Shown here: positions 39,665 through 47,971 of the stretch, one piece after another
Layout of the letters: the number at the start of each line of letters is the position of its first letter
How positions within the stretch are numbered: the first letter of the stretch is position 1
Assembly (NCBI GenBank): GCA_005884665.1
Contig: VBAT01000012.1
Coordinates: forward strand, 65,635 to 117,534
Length of the DNA stretch: 51,900 nucleotides
DNA from: Bacteroidota bacterium
GTDB taxonomy: Bacteria > Bacteroidota > Bacteroidia > Chitinophagales > Chitinophagaceae
Reading direction: 5' to 3'
Position numbers and translations under genes: made by a program
Notes under the pieces: generated by a model
What the model saw: the letters and a program-made list of their open reading frames with translations, nothing else
The model's database searches: none
What the model was told of the DNA's origin: nothing

Positions 39665-40348
39665 CTATTTTGGCAATTTTTTCAACACCAGTTTAGGATC
39701 TATTTTGAATATATCATCCGACACCGGTTGCCAGGTTACTTTTACCGCTGTGTAAGTTTGCGTTGAAATGATAGGGTCTTCCTCTATAAATTTCGTCGCG
39801 ACGCATTTATATTCTTTAATGACATCTTTCCATATATACATTTTCGTCCACCAGTCAGGATCAACCGGCAGATCAGGAGAAAAATAGTATGTCAGGGTCG
39901 ATGTGGTCGTGTCACCTGTATAAGGGAAAATATATTTTCCTGAAACGATAGTCGAATGACATTCTACGCCCAGTATCTTTTCGGTAGGACCGGATTCAAC
40001 TTTATAGCTTATTAGTTGTTCCTCTGCCGCATCCTGGTAATATACTGTATCGGGCGCAAAAAAGATATTGTGCATATACATCATATTCTTTTCATGCAGG
40101 TAATATTGTTTATTTAGTGTAAACCCGGCTCCGTCAATATATTCCCGCATATAGTTGCCGTTTTTAAAATGCAGCAACAATTTCGATCCGAATTTTTCAC
40201 GCAGTTCATTGTCCGAAACCCCGGGTATATGCGATTCGACCTTTATTTCATATTCCACGATGCCCTCGAAATACTTGCCTGGTTTTTCCTGGCAATAAGC
40301 CATAATACTGCAAAAAAACAGAACGATTAAACTTAGAATTTTTTTCAT
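39665..40348 (-). CDS. Exported protein, GLPGLI/DUF4412-like
   Basis: The 227-residue protein has a signal peptide (MKKILSLIVLFFCSIMAYCQ). The mature part reads like the beta-rich GLPGLI or DUF4412 type: YFEGIVEYEIKVESHIPGVS, SKLLLHFKNGNYMREYIDGA, TEKILGVECHSTIVSGKY, TLTYYFSPDLPVDPDWW and AVKVTWQPVSDDIFKI. GLPGLI itself is not present as a motif, so the family link is by layout only. The function is unknown; outer-membrane or periplasmic lipid handling has been guessed for related families. It begins 2 bases after the purH stop and ends 3 bases before the EamA transporter start, so all three form one operon. Confidence 0.7.
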   Translation of the reverse strand: MKKILSLIVLFFCSIMAYCQEKPGKYFEGIVEYEIKVESHIPGVSDNELREKFGSKLLLHFKNGNYMREYIDGAGFTLNKQYYLHEKNMMYMHNIFFAPDTVYYQDAAEEQLISYKVESGPTEKILGVECHSTIVSGKYIFPYTGDTTTSTLTYYFSPDLPVDPDWWTKMYIWKDVIKEYKCVATKFIEEDPIISTQTYTAVKVTWQPVSDDIFKIDPKLVLKKLPK

Positions 40349-40350
40349 CC

Positions 40351-41883
40351 TTAATGTTTAAAATGGCGCATCCCCGTTATTACCATCGCGAGGTCATGTT
40401 GTTTGCAATATTCAATTGAATCATTGTCACGGATAGATCCCCCCGGCTGAATAAACGCCGTTATCCCTGCTTCATCTCCCATCTTTACACAATCGTTGAA
40501 AGGAAAGAATGCATCACTGGCCATTACAGCGTTTATCAGGTCAAAGTCAAATTGCCTTGCTTTCTCGATCGCCTGGCGCAATGAATCGATCCGGCTGGTC
40601 TGGCCGCATCCTTTGCCAATAAGTTGCTTATTCTTTACCAGCGCGATCGCGTTAGATTTTAAATGTTTGCACACGAGGTTTGCAAATGCGAGGTCCTCTT
40701 TTTCCCCCGGCGTTGTTTCCCGGCCACCGGCTTCTTTCCATTCCGCATAGTTGCCTTCGTCAATACCCTGTACAAGTACACCATTCAGGACGGATTTATA
40801 TAATTCTTTTTTTCCCGGCTGTTTTTTCAGCTGTAAGAGTATCCTGTTCTTCTTCGACCGCAATACGGATAAGGCATCGGCATCAAATGAAGGCGCGATC
40901 AACACTTCAAAGAATATCTCGTTGATGGCATCAGCCGTGGATTTATCAATCGGGCCATTGCATACTAAAACTCCACCAAAAGCGCTTTCCGGGTCGCCGG
41001 CAAGCGCGGCATCCCAGCTTTGCTTCACCGTTGCCCGTTGAGCTATGCCACAGACATTGGTATGCTTGATGATCGCGAAAGTGAATTCACCATTAGTGTT
41101 TTCAACCCGTGGAAATTCTGAAATCAACTGGATAGCCGCATCCACATCCACCAGGTTATTGTATGAAAGTTCTTTCCCGTTCAGTTGATCGAACAGCTGT
41201 CCAAGATCACCATAAAATACCGCAGACTGATGCGGGTTCTCCCCATACCGCATGGATTTAGGGTTGCTGATTGATTCCAAAAAGTATAAAGCTTCAGAAG
41301 GATTGAAATATTTTGCAATGGCTACCTCGTAGTGCGCGACAATTTCAAATGCTTTTGCGGCAAATGTTTTGCGTTGCTCCAGCGTTGTCTCCCCTTTTTG
41401 ATCACGTAATAAAGCTTCCAGGGATGCATAATCTTTTTTCGCAGCTATCACCACCACATCTTTAAAATTCTTGGCGGCACCGCGAATCATTGATGGACCA
41501 CCGATATCGATCTTTTCAATAATAGCTTTTTCATCGCTCGTCGAAGCTACCGTTTCCTCAAAGGGATAAAGATCAACGATCACCAGGTCGATTTCGGGAA
41601 TACTATATTGCCTCATCTCCTGAACATGCGTAGTATCATCTCTTTTTCCCAGGATTCCACCAAATACCGATGGATGTAAAGTTTTTACACGTCCCCCCAG
41701 GATCGAAGGATAGCTGGTAAGGTTTTCAACAGGCGTCACGTTTATACCAAGCTTCTCAATGAATTGCTGCGTGCCCCCGGTCGAATAAATGGTAATGTCG
41801 AGTTCGGATAATTGTTTAACGATATTTTCGAGACCTTCCTTGTAAAAAACAGAAATGAGTGCTGATTGAATCTTTTTGTTCAT
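40351..41883 (-). CDS. purH: Bifunctional AICAR formyltransferase/IMP cyclohydrolase
   Basis: PurH performs the last two steps of IMP synthesis. The 510-residue protein has an IMP cyclohydrolase domain (about 1-195: NKKIQSALISVFYKEGLENI, LGGRVKTLHPSVFGGILGKR, IDLVIVDLYPFEETVAS, IDIGGPSMIRGAAKNFKDV). The AICAR formyltransferase domain follows (about 200-510: MRYGENPHQSAVFYGDLG, LSYNNLVDVDAAIQLISEFP, IKHTNVCGIAQRATVKQSW, DPESAFGGVLVCNGPIDK, ASDAFFPFNDCVKMGDEAGI). It starts at the ATG at 41883; the frame stays open to 41955, but the extra residues do not fit the family. A near-perfect promoter lies at 41978-42007, inside the 3' end of comEC. Two small genes follow in an operon. Confidence 0.98.
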   Translation of the reverse strand: MNKKIQSALISVFYKEGLENIVKQLSELDITIYSTGGTQQFIEKLGINVTPVENLTSYPSILGGRVKTLHPSVFGGILGKRDDTTHVQEMRQYSIPEIDLVIVDLYPFEETVASTSDEKAIIEKIDIGGPSMIRGAAKNFKDVVVIAAKKDYASLEALLRDQKGETTLEQRKTFAAKAFEIVAHYEVAIAKYFNPSEALYFLESISNPKSMRYGENPHQSAVFYGDLGQLFDQLNGKELSYNNLVDVDAAIQLISEFPRVENTNGEFTFAIIKHTNVCGIAQRATVKQSWDAALAGDPESAFGGVLVCNGPIDKSTADAINEIFFEVLIAPSFDADALSVLRSKKNRILLQLKKQPGKKELYKSVLNGVLVQGIDEGNYAEWKEAGGRETTPGEKEDLAFANLVCKHLKSNAIALVKNKQLIGKGCGQTSRIDSLRQAIEKARQFDFDLINAVMASDAFFPFNDCVKMGDEAGITAFIQPGGSIRDNDSIEYCKQHDLAMVITGMRHFKH

Positions 41884-41977
41884 GCGTTGAAATTGAATAT
41901 ATCCGGTTGAAGGCCTGCCGGTCCTTTCCCTGAAAGACGAAAGAACACAAAGCAATACAGCATTTCGTTAGAAGCCG

Positions 41978-42007
41978 CAAAACTAACCTAATTCAGGTTC
42001 ATCACAA
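41978..42007 (-). promoter_or_regulatory. Consensus Bacteroidota promoter for purH
   Basis: On the minus strand TTG (42007-42005) is followed by 19 bases and then TAGTTTTG (41985-41978). This matches TTG-N19-TAnnTTTG exactly. The purH ATG lies about 95 bases downstream. The -33 box lies in the last codons of comEC. Confidence 0.75.
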
Positions 42008-44081
42008 AAGCTCCTTTTTCAGTTACATCATGGTAAGGAATATGAAGCGAGTCGCAATCTTTTTTCCAGTAAGGCGTTTTCCAGGATGAGGCAGAAGCGT
42101 CAAAAACAACCTGTTTTATAGTAAATGCGAGTGCCAGTTTGCCAATATACAATTTCGGATTCCCCGAAATGAGCAGGAGGTCGATATCAGATTTCTTTGC
42201 CGGGCTTAAAAATGAAAAAGCTGTGTCGGCCACCAGTATTTTCTTATTCCTGAATAAAAGACATCGACCGTCGATAAAAAGTTGGGATAGTGAGTCCACT
42301 AAACGAACCCTGCTCAAAATCCTGGAAGGTTTCAAATGAAAATTTTGAATAAACTCATCTGGCGCCGGGAATCTATCTCCATAAAAAAAGCAATCCCGTC
42401 CACTTATAAAATCAATAGTCCGTCGCTGCGGCACGTTATACACGATTATCTTTTGCTGCTGCTCAGCTCTGATAAACGATCCTGATCTTATTGTCAAAAA
42501 AAACAATAATGCGACCAGGGCAACTATCAAACCCTGCCTGTATTTTCCCAACAACCAAAAACTAGTGCCGGCTATAACGACAAAAAGCAGTATCGACTGT
42601 GGGATGTTTATCTGCAACCCATCCCACAATGAACCCGGTAACGACTCGATCCTTCCAACATAACTATTCATCAATGCAATCAGCCGGGACAATACTCCGC
42701 CAATCAATCCCGCGAAGGACGGAATAAAAGAAACAGTACAGAGAAGAATTTCTCCCAGGACAATGATGCTTGAAAGCGGGACCGCAACAAGGTTGGTAAG
42801 AAAGAAACAACTGGGAAACTGGTGAAAATGATAAATACTCAGCGGCGTGGTAAGTAACTGGGCAGCCAGGGTTACCGCATTCAGCTTCCATACATGATCG
42901 AGTAATTTATTTTTACAATAAAAAATATTGTAGATAGGTTTCTGGAAAATAACAATGCTCAACACTGCCGCATAGGACAACTGGAAACCGACATCCCACA
43001 ACCAGTAGGGGTTGATGCAAAGAAGAAAAAACGCGGAAGCGGCAAGCGTGTTGTAAATATTTGTTTTCCTGGAAAAACTCTCGGCGCATACGATAAAAGT
43101 GAACATAACAGCCGCCCGCAATACTGATGCTGATGCGCCGGTAAGCAAGCTAAATGACCAGAGTACGAGTATAGCTACTATTGGCTTTAACCATCGCCAT
43201 CGTTTGATTTTACCAAGAGGTTTCAATAGCAGGTTGACCAACCAGTAGATCAGTGCCAGGTGCATACCTGAAATGGCAATGATATGAACCACTCCTGTGT
43301 TGGAATAAGACTGTACCAGCGATCTATCGAGATCATCTTTATATCCAACCAGCAATGCCTCCGCCAAACCACTCTCTCTTCCACCTTTGATATTTGTTCT
43401 CAGTATATCCAATATTTTTTCCCTGACATTATAAAGGGCAGATTGAATGGGAGCCCTTTTCTTTCCGGCCAGGACTACAAATTCACCCGCTTTAAGGTTC
43501 ACCTGGTGAGTGATGTCCTGGAACAATGCGTATCTTTTATAATCAAACCCACCCGGGTTGCCGCTATTACTAATCTCCTGCAAAGTTTTATTGAAGATGA
43601 TCCTTGAACCGTATCCAACACCTCTATCGATAGAATCCTTTTTGAGATATAAAATGATTTTCCCTTTTGCTTTGATCGCTTTTCCATTTCTGATAATATA
43701 CTCTATGCCGGCATTTGCCTTAAATGATTTAGCCTTCTGCACCAGTGGTTCGTTTAACGTAACAATCATGACATCCCCGGTCGTATAAGAATTTCCAAAC
43801 CAATTCTTATCATTTCGTATATCATTAAACCAGGCCAGCAATCCACCGGTGGATATAATGAGTATTGCTATCGCGATCCCATCAAGCCAGGAAAACCTGT
43901 AACGCCTGGAAAAAGAGATCTTCGGGAAAATTAGTTTGAAACATACCGCTGATAAGAACAACACCCACCAGGCTAAAGCGGGCAATTGCAGATACCATTG
44001 AATAATGATGCCGCCTATGAGCGAGGGCAATAACCTGGTAAACGGTGTTTGTTTCCAGAAATAAGCGGTCCGGGAAACCAT
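41988..44081 (-). CDS. comEC: ComEC/Rec2-family DNA uptake channel protein
   Basis: ComEC is the inner-membrane channel for transforming DNA. The 697-residue protein has the N-terminal DUF4131/OB part (TGDVMIVTLNEPLVQKAKSF, NSGNPGGFDYKRYALFQDIT). The Competence domain follows: VVHIIAISGMHLALIYWLVN, KPIVAILVLWSFSLLTGASA, SVLRAAVMFTFIVCAESFSR and DVGFQLSYAAVLSIVIFQKP are classic. It has about ten membrane helices. After residue 560 the periplasmic metallo-beta-lactamase-like domain is reduced: where HxDxDH is expected it reads IDLLLISGNPKLYIG, so no metal site is left. It starts at the ATG at 44081. comF and radA, also linked to transformation, are in this window. The purH promoter overlaps its 3' end. 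Confidence 0.93.
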   Translation of the reverse strand: MVSRTAYFWKQTPFTRLLPSLIGGIIIQWYLQLPALAWWVLFLSAVCFKLIFPKISFSRRYRFSWLDGIAIAILIISTGGLLAWFNDIRNDKNWFGNSYTTGDVMIVTLNEPLVQKAKSFKANAGIEYIIRNGKAIKAKGKIILYLKKDSIDRGVGYGSRIIFNKTLQEISNSGNPGGFDYKRYALFQDITHQVNLKAGEFVVLAGKKRAPIQSALYNVREKILDILRTNIKGGRESGLAEALLVGYKDDLDRSLVQSYSNTGVVHIIAISGMHLALIYWLVNLLLKPLGKIKRWRWLKPIVAILVLWSFSLLTGASASVLRAAVMFTFIVCAESFSRKTNIYNTLAASAFFLLCINPYWLWDVGFQLSYAAVLSIVIFQKPIYNIFYCKNKLLDHVWKLNAVTLAAQLLTTPLSIYHFHQFPSCFFLTNLVAVPLSSIIVLGEILLCTVSFIPSFAGLIGGVLSRLIALMNSYVGRIESLPGSLWDGLQINIPQSILLFVVIAGTSFWLLGKYRQGLIVALVALLFFLTIRSGSFIRAEQQQKIIVYNVPQRRTIDFISGRDCFFYGDRFPAPDEFIQNFHLKPSRILSRVRLVDSLSQLFIDGRCLLFRNKKILVADTAFSFLSPAKKSDIDLLLISGNPKLYIGKLALAFTIKQVVFDASASSWKTPYWKKDCDSLHIPYHDVTEKGAFVMNLN

Positions 44082-44126
44082 GACGCAAGGAAAGATAAAG
44101 ACCGGTCTGGTTAACGGGAAAAAAAA

Positions 44127-44594
44127 CTATTCAAGCAGTTTTTTAACGTACGCTACCTGGCCTATATGATATATATTATGCTGGATGAGGCCGTTCAGCA
44201 AAAAGCGGAAATTATATTTTCGGTAGTCAACTATCTCCCTTAAAAACTTATCGTCTTTTTGATTCAGCAACTCAACGATCTTTTTGTGAATGTCTTTGAA
44301 CTCAGCCAGGCCTTTCTCCCAGGTATGAATTTTTGGATTGATCTCCCGCCAGTCGAGTTCTTCGAAAGCTGCCATGTCTTTTTCTTTATCCCCTTTTATG
44401 CGGTGCAAAGTAAAATCAGCCCAGGTGATCATATGATACAGCAAATTGGCCAGGGAATGTTGTTTATTTGGTTTCTTATAAACGATCGCCGGATCAATTT
44501 CATCCAATACTTCATACACTGGCCTGCCATACCAGGGTTGACCAGTATTAACTCGTTCAAGATTGGTGATTATCGATTGAATTTCCTTGTTCAT
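44127..44594 (-). CDS. DinB-family protein
   Basis: The 155-residue protein has the four-helix bundle of DinB/YfiT proteins. The expected metal-binding histidines are in HSLANLLYHMITWADFTLHR near residue 60 and QHNIYHIGQVAYVKKLLE at the C-terminus, with the family's HxxYHxGQ-like ending. Family members are thiol-S-transferases or metal-dependent hydrolases, but most are uncharacterised. It starts at the ATG at 44594. The frame extends to 44615, but that lies inside a perfect -7 box (TATCTTTG, 44620-44613), which supports the shorter form. It lies 45 bases upstream of comEC in the same direction and may be co-transcribed with it. Confidence 0.85.
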   Translation of the reverse strand: MNKEIQSIITNLERVNTGQPWYGRPVYEVLDEIDPAIVYKKPNKQHSLANLLYHMITWADFTLHRIKGDKEKDMAAFEELDWREINPKIHTWEKGLAEFKDIHKKIVELLNQKDDKFLREIVDYRKYNFRFLLNGLIQHNIYHIGQVAYVKKLLE

Positions 44595-44612
44595 CTTGCA
44601 TATTGTGAGCCA

Positions 44613-44620
44613 CAAAGATA
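44613..44620 (-). promoter_or_regulatory. Candidate -7 promoter box TATCTTTG for the DinB gene
   Basis: It matches TAnnTTTG on the minus strand, 18 bases before the ATG. A TGTC lies where TTG would be expected, so the -33 is weak. Confidence 0.45.
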
Positions 44621-44640
44621 ATTGATACTTTTTTTTGACA

Positions 44641-44675
44641 GCATCCGGTATCCAGCATCTAGCATCCAGTATCCA
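44641..44675. repeat. Short dispersed repeat of GCATCCAG type
   Basis: Four near-identical steps (GCATCCGGTATCCAGCATCT followed by AGCATCCAGTATCC) run between the DinB gene and the broken gene. ATCCAGCATCTAG is shared with 18607-18619. Confidence 0.6.
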
Positions 44676-44681
44676 AATAAT

Positions 44682-45164
44682 CTACCTGTCAATCGGTGGA
44701 TATTCCTTTTCCTTCCTGTTGAGCGTGTAGCTGAAATTTTCATTTCCTACGAGCAGCCGGCCATCTGCGTCCATAAAAAATAAAATGTTATCATCGCCTT
44801 GCAACAGGATTAGGGGACGGGTCCATATATCGGAGTATAGGCGGTAGATGATATCTCCATTTGGTTCAGTTACGATTTCCCACCGGCCTTTTTTCATGGA
44901 TTCTTTCCGGTAGCCTATGCCAGCCATAAGAAAATAGGAAGGCTTTCCCGTAACCGAGTCGGTATAAAATAAAAAATACCATTTCATTTTATCGCAGGCC
45001 TCTCCTTTATTTAACCCCAACTGTACAGATAGTTCCTGGCAGGGAGTCCTTCCTTCAAACACCAGCGGAGTTTTGATCTTAGCCTCAGCCTTAACCTCAA
45101 CCTCAACCTCAACCTCAACCTTAGCCTCAACCTCAACCTCAGCCTTAACCTTCGCCATATTCAC
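44682..45164 (-). pseudogene. C-terminal part of a secreted protein, out of frame with its N-terminal part
   Basis: The frame reads 160 codons from a GTG at 45164. After MNMAK it has alternating Val-Glu/Ala-Lys residues encoded by a hexanucleotide array, then GRTPCQELSVQLGLNKGEAC, DKMKWYFLFYTDSVTGKPSY, GRWEIVTEPNGDIIYRLYSD, and ends DDNILFFMDADGRLLVGNEN and FSYTLNRKEKEYPPIDR. The body resembles small Bacteroidota exported proteins related to NlpE-like copper-resistance lipoproteins, a family link made by eye only. No export signal starts this frame; that part is encoded upstream in another frame. The array lies at the exact shift point. Expression from the GTG could yield a cytoplasmic product, but the gene looks broken. 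Confidence 0.65.
45078..45155. repeat. Hexanucleotide tandem array CT(T/C)A(A/G)C, about 13 units
   Basis: Twelve uninterrupted units run at 45078-45149 and a degenerate thirteenth at 45150-45155. The most common unit is CTCAAC. In the sense of the gene (minus strand) the units read GTTGAG, GCTGAG, GTTAAG or GCTAAG. Read in the N-terminal gene frame they give a stop in every unit; in the downstream frame they encode Val-Glu/Ala-Lys pairs. Confidence 0.9.
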
Positions 45165-45351
45165 ATTGTAGTTTAAAGCTGCGTTGCCTGACCTCGAGCT
45201 TCCACCGGATGAAATCGATAGAATCGGTTAAAGAAATTCCTAGAAATTTTCTAATGACATCGTGAGCGGGCGTACTTCCGACATAAGTCCGGGGAACTGC
45301 ATCAGTAACAAGGCAGTTAAATATGGTTATAAGAACCAAAAGGGCTTTCAT
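45145..45351 (-). pseudogene. N-terminal part of a secreted protein, ended at a hexamer array
   Basis: The ATG at 45351 starts a signal peptide (MKALLVLITIFNCLVTDAVP). It continues AHDVIRKFLGISLTDSIDFI, RWKLEVRQRSFKLQCEYGEG and stops at TAA at 45145, in the first units of the hexamer array. The following frame (to 44682) continues with what looks like the rest of the same protein. Both parts contain an xMKW/xIRW-like segment and similar lengths for one 220-residue exported protein. I infer a single ancestral gene interrupted by the growth of the array. Confidence 0.65.
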
Positions 45352-45444
45352 GTGTTTCTTTTCAAATTACACTCATCCTGGCTGTATAATAATCCACTAC
45401 ATTACCTGTTGTTTTTTCTTGACGAGCCGGATGAAGGAAGCTAT

Positions 45445-46047
45445 TTAATCTATCGGTCGTTCATAAGTTTCACCTCGTTCCAAAAGTAAAACACCTTTAG
45501 TAGTTCTGAACTTTGTTCTCACAAACGAATTCATTTCATAATTCAGCATTTTCTTGACGGAAAAATGAAGATGGGGATTCAATGCCTGGCCGGTCGCTCC
45601 ACTAAGTCCTATCTGCTGACCCTTTGAAACTCTCCCGCTTTTTACCGGCACTCCATTTTTTTGCAAATGCCAGTAACAGCCGAAACTTCCATCATCATGT
45701 TTAATAATGATGTAGTTGGCCTTGCTCTTATATTTGGGTAAGAATCCGCCTACATTACTATCATCTTTGTAGCGATAAACAGTCCCTTCCCTGGAGGCAT
45801 AAACCGGCGTGCCGACAGGCATTTCGATGTCCAGGGCTGCGATATGATTATGAGAAAAAAGCCCTCCGTATCCCTGCACGATCTTGTATTTAGCGCCTTT
45901 TTTAAAGGGAAGGTCATATTCGTAGCTATCAAGGTTTTCAGTGACAGGAGTCGAATAAAAGAAAAGTATTCCAACGCCGATTGCCAATAGCGAGACTATG
46001 ACCAGGAAGATCCTGGCTTTTCTTGATAATTTTCGCGGCTTTATCAT
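45445..46047 (-). CDS. M23-family peptidase (LytM-like endopeptidase)
   Basis: The 200-residue protein has an N-terminal membrane anchor (ARIFLVIVSLLAIGVGILFF, about 12-32) and then a LytM/M23 domain. Zinc ligands are expected in SHNHIAALDIEMPVGTPVYA (H-x6-D, about 67-74) and NPHLHFSVKKMLNYEM (HxH, about 160). GTVYRYKDD, IIIKHDDGSFGCYWHLQKNG and KGQQIGLSGATGQA are family hallmarks. Such enzymes cut peptide bridges in peptidoglycan or act as regulators. All ligands appear intact. It is a single gene on the minus strand, 93 bases downstream of the end of the broken gene and divergent from the ABC exporter. The start is the ATG at 46047. Confidence 0.93.
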   Translation of the reverse strand: MIKPRKLSRKARIFLVIVSLLAIGVGILFFYSTPVTENLDSYEYDLPFKKGAKYKIVQGYGGLFSHNHIAALDIEMPVGTPVYASREGTVYRYKDDSNVGGFLPKYKSKANYIIIKHDDGSFGCYWHLQKNGVPVKSGRVSKGQQIGLSGATGQALNPHLHFSVKKMLNYEMNSFVRTKFRTTKGVLLLERGETYERPID

Positions 46048-46304
46048 TTAGATCGATGGAGCTTTAGACTGTTAAATACAGCTCTTAAAACTACACAATC
46101 AGCACGCTTAAATCAACCGTTGTGGCATGATTTGGGAAGTTCATAACATGCCGCGCCTTTGGTATCGCCCTACGCTTCCCGCTCTCTTCCTGATTTTCTG
46201 GCTTGTTTTTCTGTTGGCAATTCCTAATTTTACCCGCCTTTCACTCCAACTTCAACCAGGAACCATTCGGAAAAAAATCGTACCGAAACCTTAACAACAT
46301 TTAC

Positions 46305-47216
46305 ATGGACGACACAGTTATTAAAACCTCCGGGCTTTCCTACAGGTATTCGAAAAATGTTCAAACACTTTTTGATATAGATCTGCAGGTGGAGAAAGGA
46401 ACCATTTACGGTTTCCTTGGACCAAACGGCTCTGGCAAAACAACCACTTTAAGTTTATTGCTTGGATTGTTGAATAACCAACAGGGAAAAATCGAAATAT
46501 TCGGAAAAAATATTTCCCGGCATCGAGTCGATGTCCTTAGAAGAATAGGGTCGCTGATCGAAGTTCCTTCACTGTACGGACACCTGTCAGCAAAAGAAAA
46601 CCTGGAAGTCTACAGACCGGTATACGGTGCAACGCGGGAAAGAGTCAAAGAAGTCCTGCGCATCGTGGGACTTGAAGATACCGGTAAAAAGACGGCAAAG
46701 AAATTCTCACTTGGCATGAAACAGCGCCTGGCCATTGCTCTTGCGCTGTTACCGGATCCTGAATTGCTGATCCTGGATGAGCCTGCGAATGGATTGGATC
46801 CGAATGGCATCATCGAATTGCGCCAATTGATCAAAAAGTTAAATAAAGAAAGCGGTATGACGATAGTTATATCCAGTCATATCCTTTCAGAAGTAGAAAA
46901 GACGGTGAGCCATGTGGGTATTATTTACAAGGGAAAAATGTTGTTCCAGGGTTCATTACACGAACTCCATTCGTTCCAACGGAAAGATTCAAGGCTGTTC
47001 ATTAACACATCAAATAACGAAACTGCTATTACATTATTGGGAAAATACAACCCGGAAAGGGTTGGGGAAACGATTTCACTTTCATTTGCTGATATGAATG
47101 AAGTAGCGGCAATCAACAGGATGCTGACACAAAACGATCTTGACGTTTACCTGCTGAATCCCCAAAGAAACGACCTGGAACAATTATTCATCAACCTCAC
47201 AACCGATCCGTCATGA
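46305..47216 (+). CDS. ABC transporter ATP-binding protein (bacitracin/antibiotic-export type)
   Basis: The 303-residue protein has Walker A (FLGPNGSGKTTTLSLLLGLL near residue 43), the signature KKFSLGMKQRLAIALALLP and Walker B (LLILDEPANGLDPNGIIELR). The H-loop is in TIVISSHILSEVEKTVSHVG. A C-terminal accessory part (about 225-303) follows, as in BcrA/DrrA-type export ATPases. It couples ATP hydrolysis to the permease encoded by the next gene, which it overlaps by four bases (ATGA). The frame extends to 46203, but the ATG at 46305 gives the normal start (MDDTVIKTSGLSYRYSKNVQ). The substrate is unknown; lipid or peptide antibiotic export is typical of the family. Confidence 0.92.
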   Translation: MDDTVIKTSGLSYRYSKNVQTLFDIDLQVEKGTIYGFLGPNGSGKTTTLSLLLGLLNNQQGKIEIFGKNISRHRVDVLRRIGSLIEVPSLYGHLSAKENLEVYRPVYGATRERVKEVLRIVGLEDTGKKTAKKFSLGMKQRLAIALALLPDPELLILDEPANGLDPNGIIELRQLIKKLNKESGMTIVISSHILSEVEKTVSHVGIIYKGKMLFQGSLHELHSFQRKDSRLFINTSNNETAITLLGKYNPERVGETISLSFADMNEVAAINRMLTQNDLDVYLLNPQRNDLEQLFINLTTDPS

Positions 47217-47971
47217 GTTTACAGGTTTCACTTCGTTCCGAAAATCTAAAATTGAAAAGAACGCTTTCGCTCTACCTGTGTGTGTTTGGTTCTGCTTTCG
47301 GTCCCTTCATGTCGTTCCTTGAATATATAGATTTAAGTCCCGCGTCGCCAAGAGGGCTGCCCTGGACCGTTCATTTCATGAAAGGACGTGAGCCACTTTG
47401 TATTGCACTTCTGCCGTTGTATGTGATACTGATTTGCGCATTGTTGCTGCATATCGAATACAGGGATAAAACATGGAAACAGGTTCTTAGTTCACCGCAA
47501 AAATTGATCGATATATTCCTGGCAAAATTCATTACGCTTCAATTTATGATCCTTGCATTTCTTTTAGGGTACAATTTGTTTTTAACAATAACAGCATTCT
47601 CTACGGAGATGATGCATCCCGGGTTGTACGAGGGAAAAATAGATTTTTATAAGATCTTGACGACGAATGCGCAGACCTACATCCAGGTCCTTGGTGTAAG
47701 CGCCATACAATTCTGGCTTTCGCTTCGATTTAAGAATTTTATTGCTCCTCTTGCTATTGGCATCGGCTTGTGGTTCCTTGCGCCCATGATGCTATTTGGA
47801 TTCAAGTGGACTATTATAGAATATTATCCCTATGCTTATACGATGTTAAGTATAATGCCTGAACACAAAGCGAATCTTATCTCCTACCAGTGGTACTCGA
47901 TAATGACAACCGTCCTGTTTTTGAGCCTGGCGTTTGTGGAGTTCAGGATCAGGAAGGTGGTAACTCAATAA
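47213..47971 (+). CDS. ABC-2-type transporter permease
   Basis: The 252-residue protein has six likely membrane helices: LYLCVFGSAFGPFMSFLEYI, ALLPLYVILICALLLHIEY, FITLQFMILAFLLGYNLFLT, TYIQVLGVSAIQFWLSLRFK, FIAPLAIGIGLWFLAPMMLF and SIMTTVLFLSLAFVEFRIR. The cytoplasmic loop IEYRDKTWKQVLSSPQKLID is the coupling region typical of lantibiotic-immunity-type permeases. It pairs with the ATPase encoded upstream, its ATG overlapping that stop (ATGA). No second permease is present, so it probably works as a homodimer. The substrate is unknown. Confidence 0.9.
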   Translation: MSLQVSLRSENLKLKRTLSLYLCVFGSAFGPFMSFLEYIDLSPASPRGLPWTVHFMKGREPLCIALLPLYVILICALLLHIEYRDKTWKQVLSSPQKLIDIFLAKFITLQFMILAFLLGYNLFLTITAFSTEMMHPGLYEGKIDFYKILTTNAQTYIQVLGVSAIQFWLSLRFKNFIAPLAIGIGLWFLAPMMLFGFKWTIIEYYPYAYTMLSIMPEHKANLISYQWYSIMTTVLFLSLAFVEFRIRKVVTQ

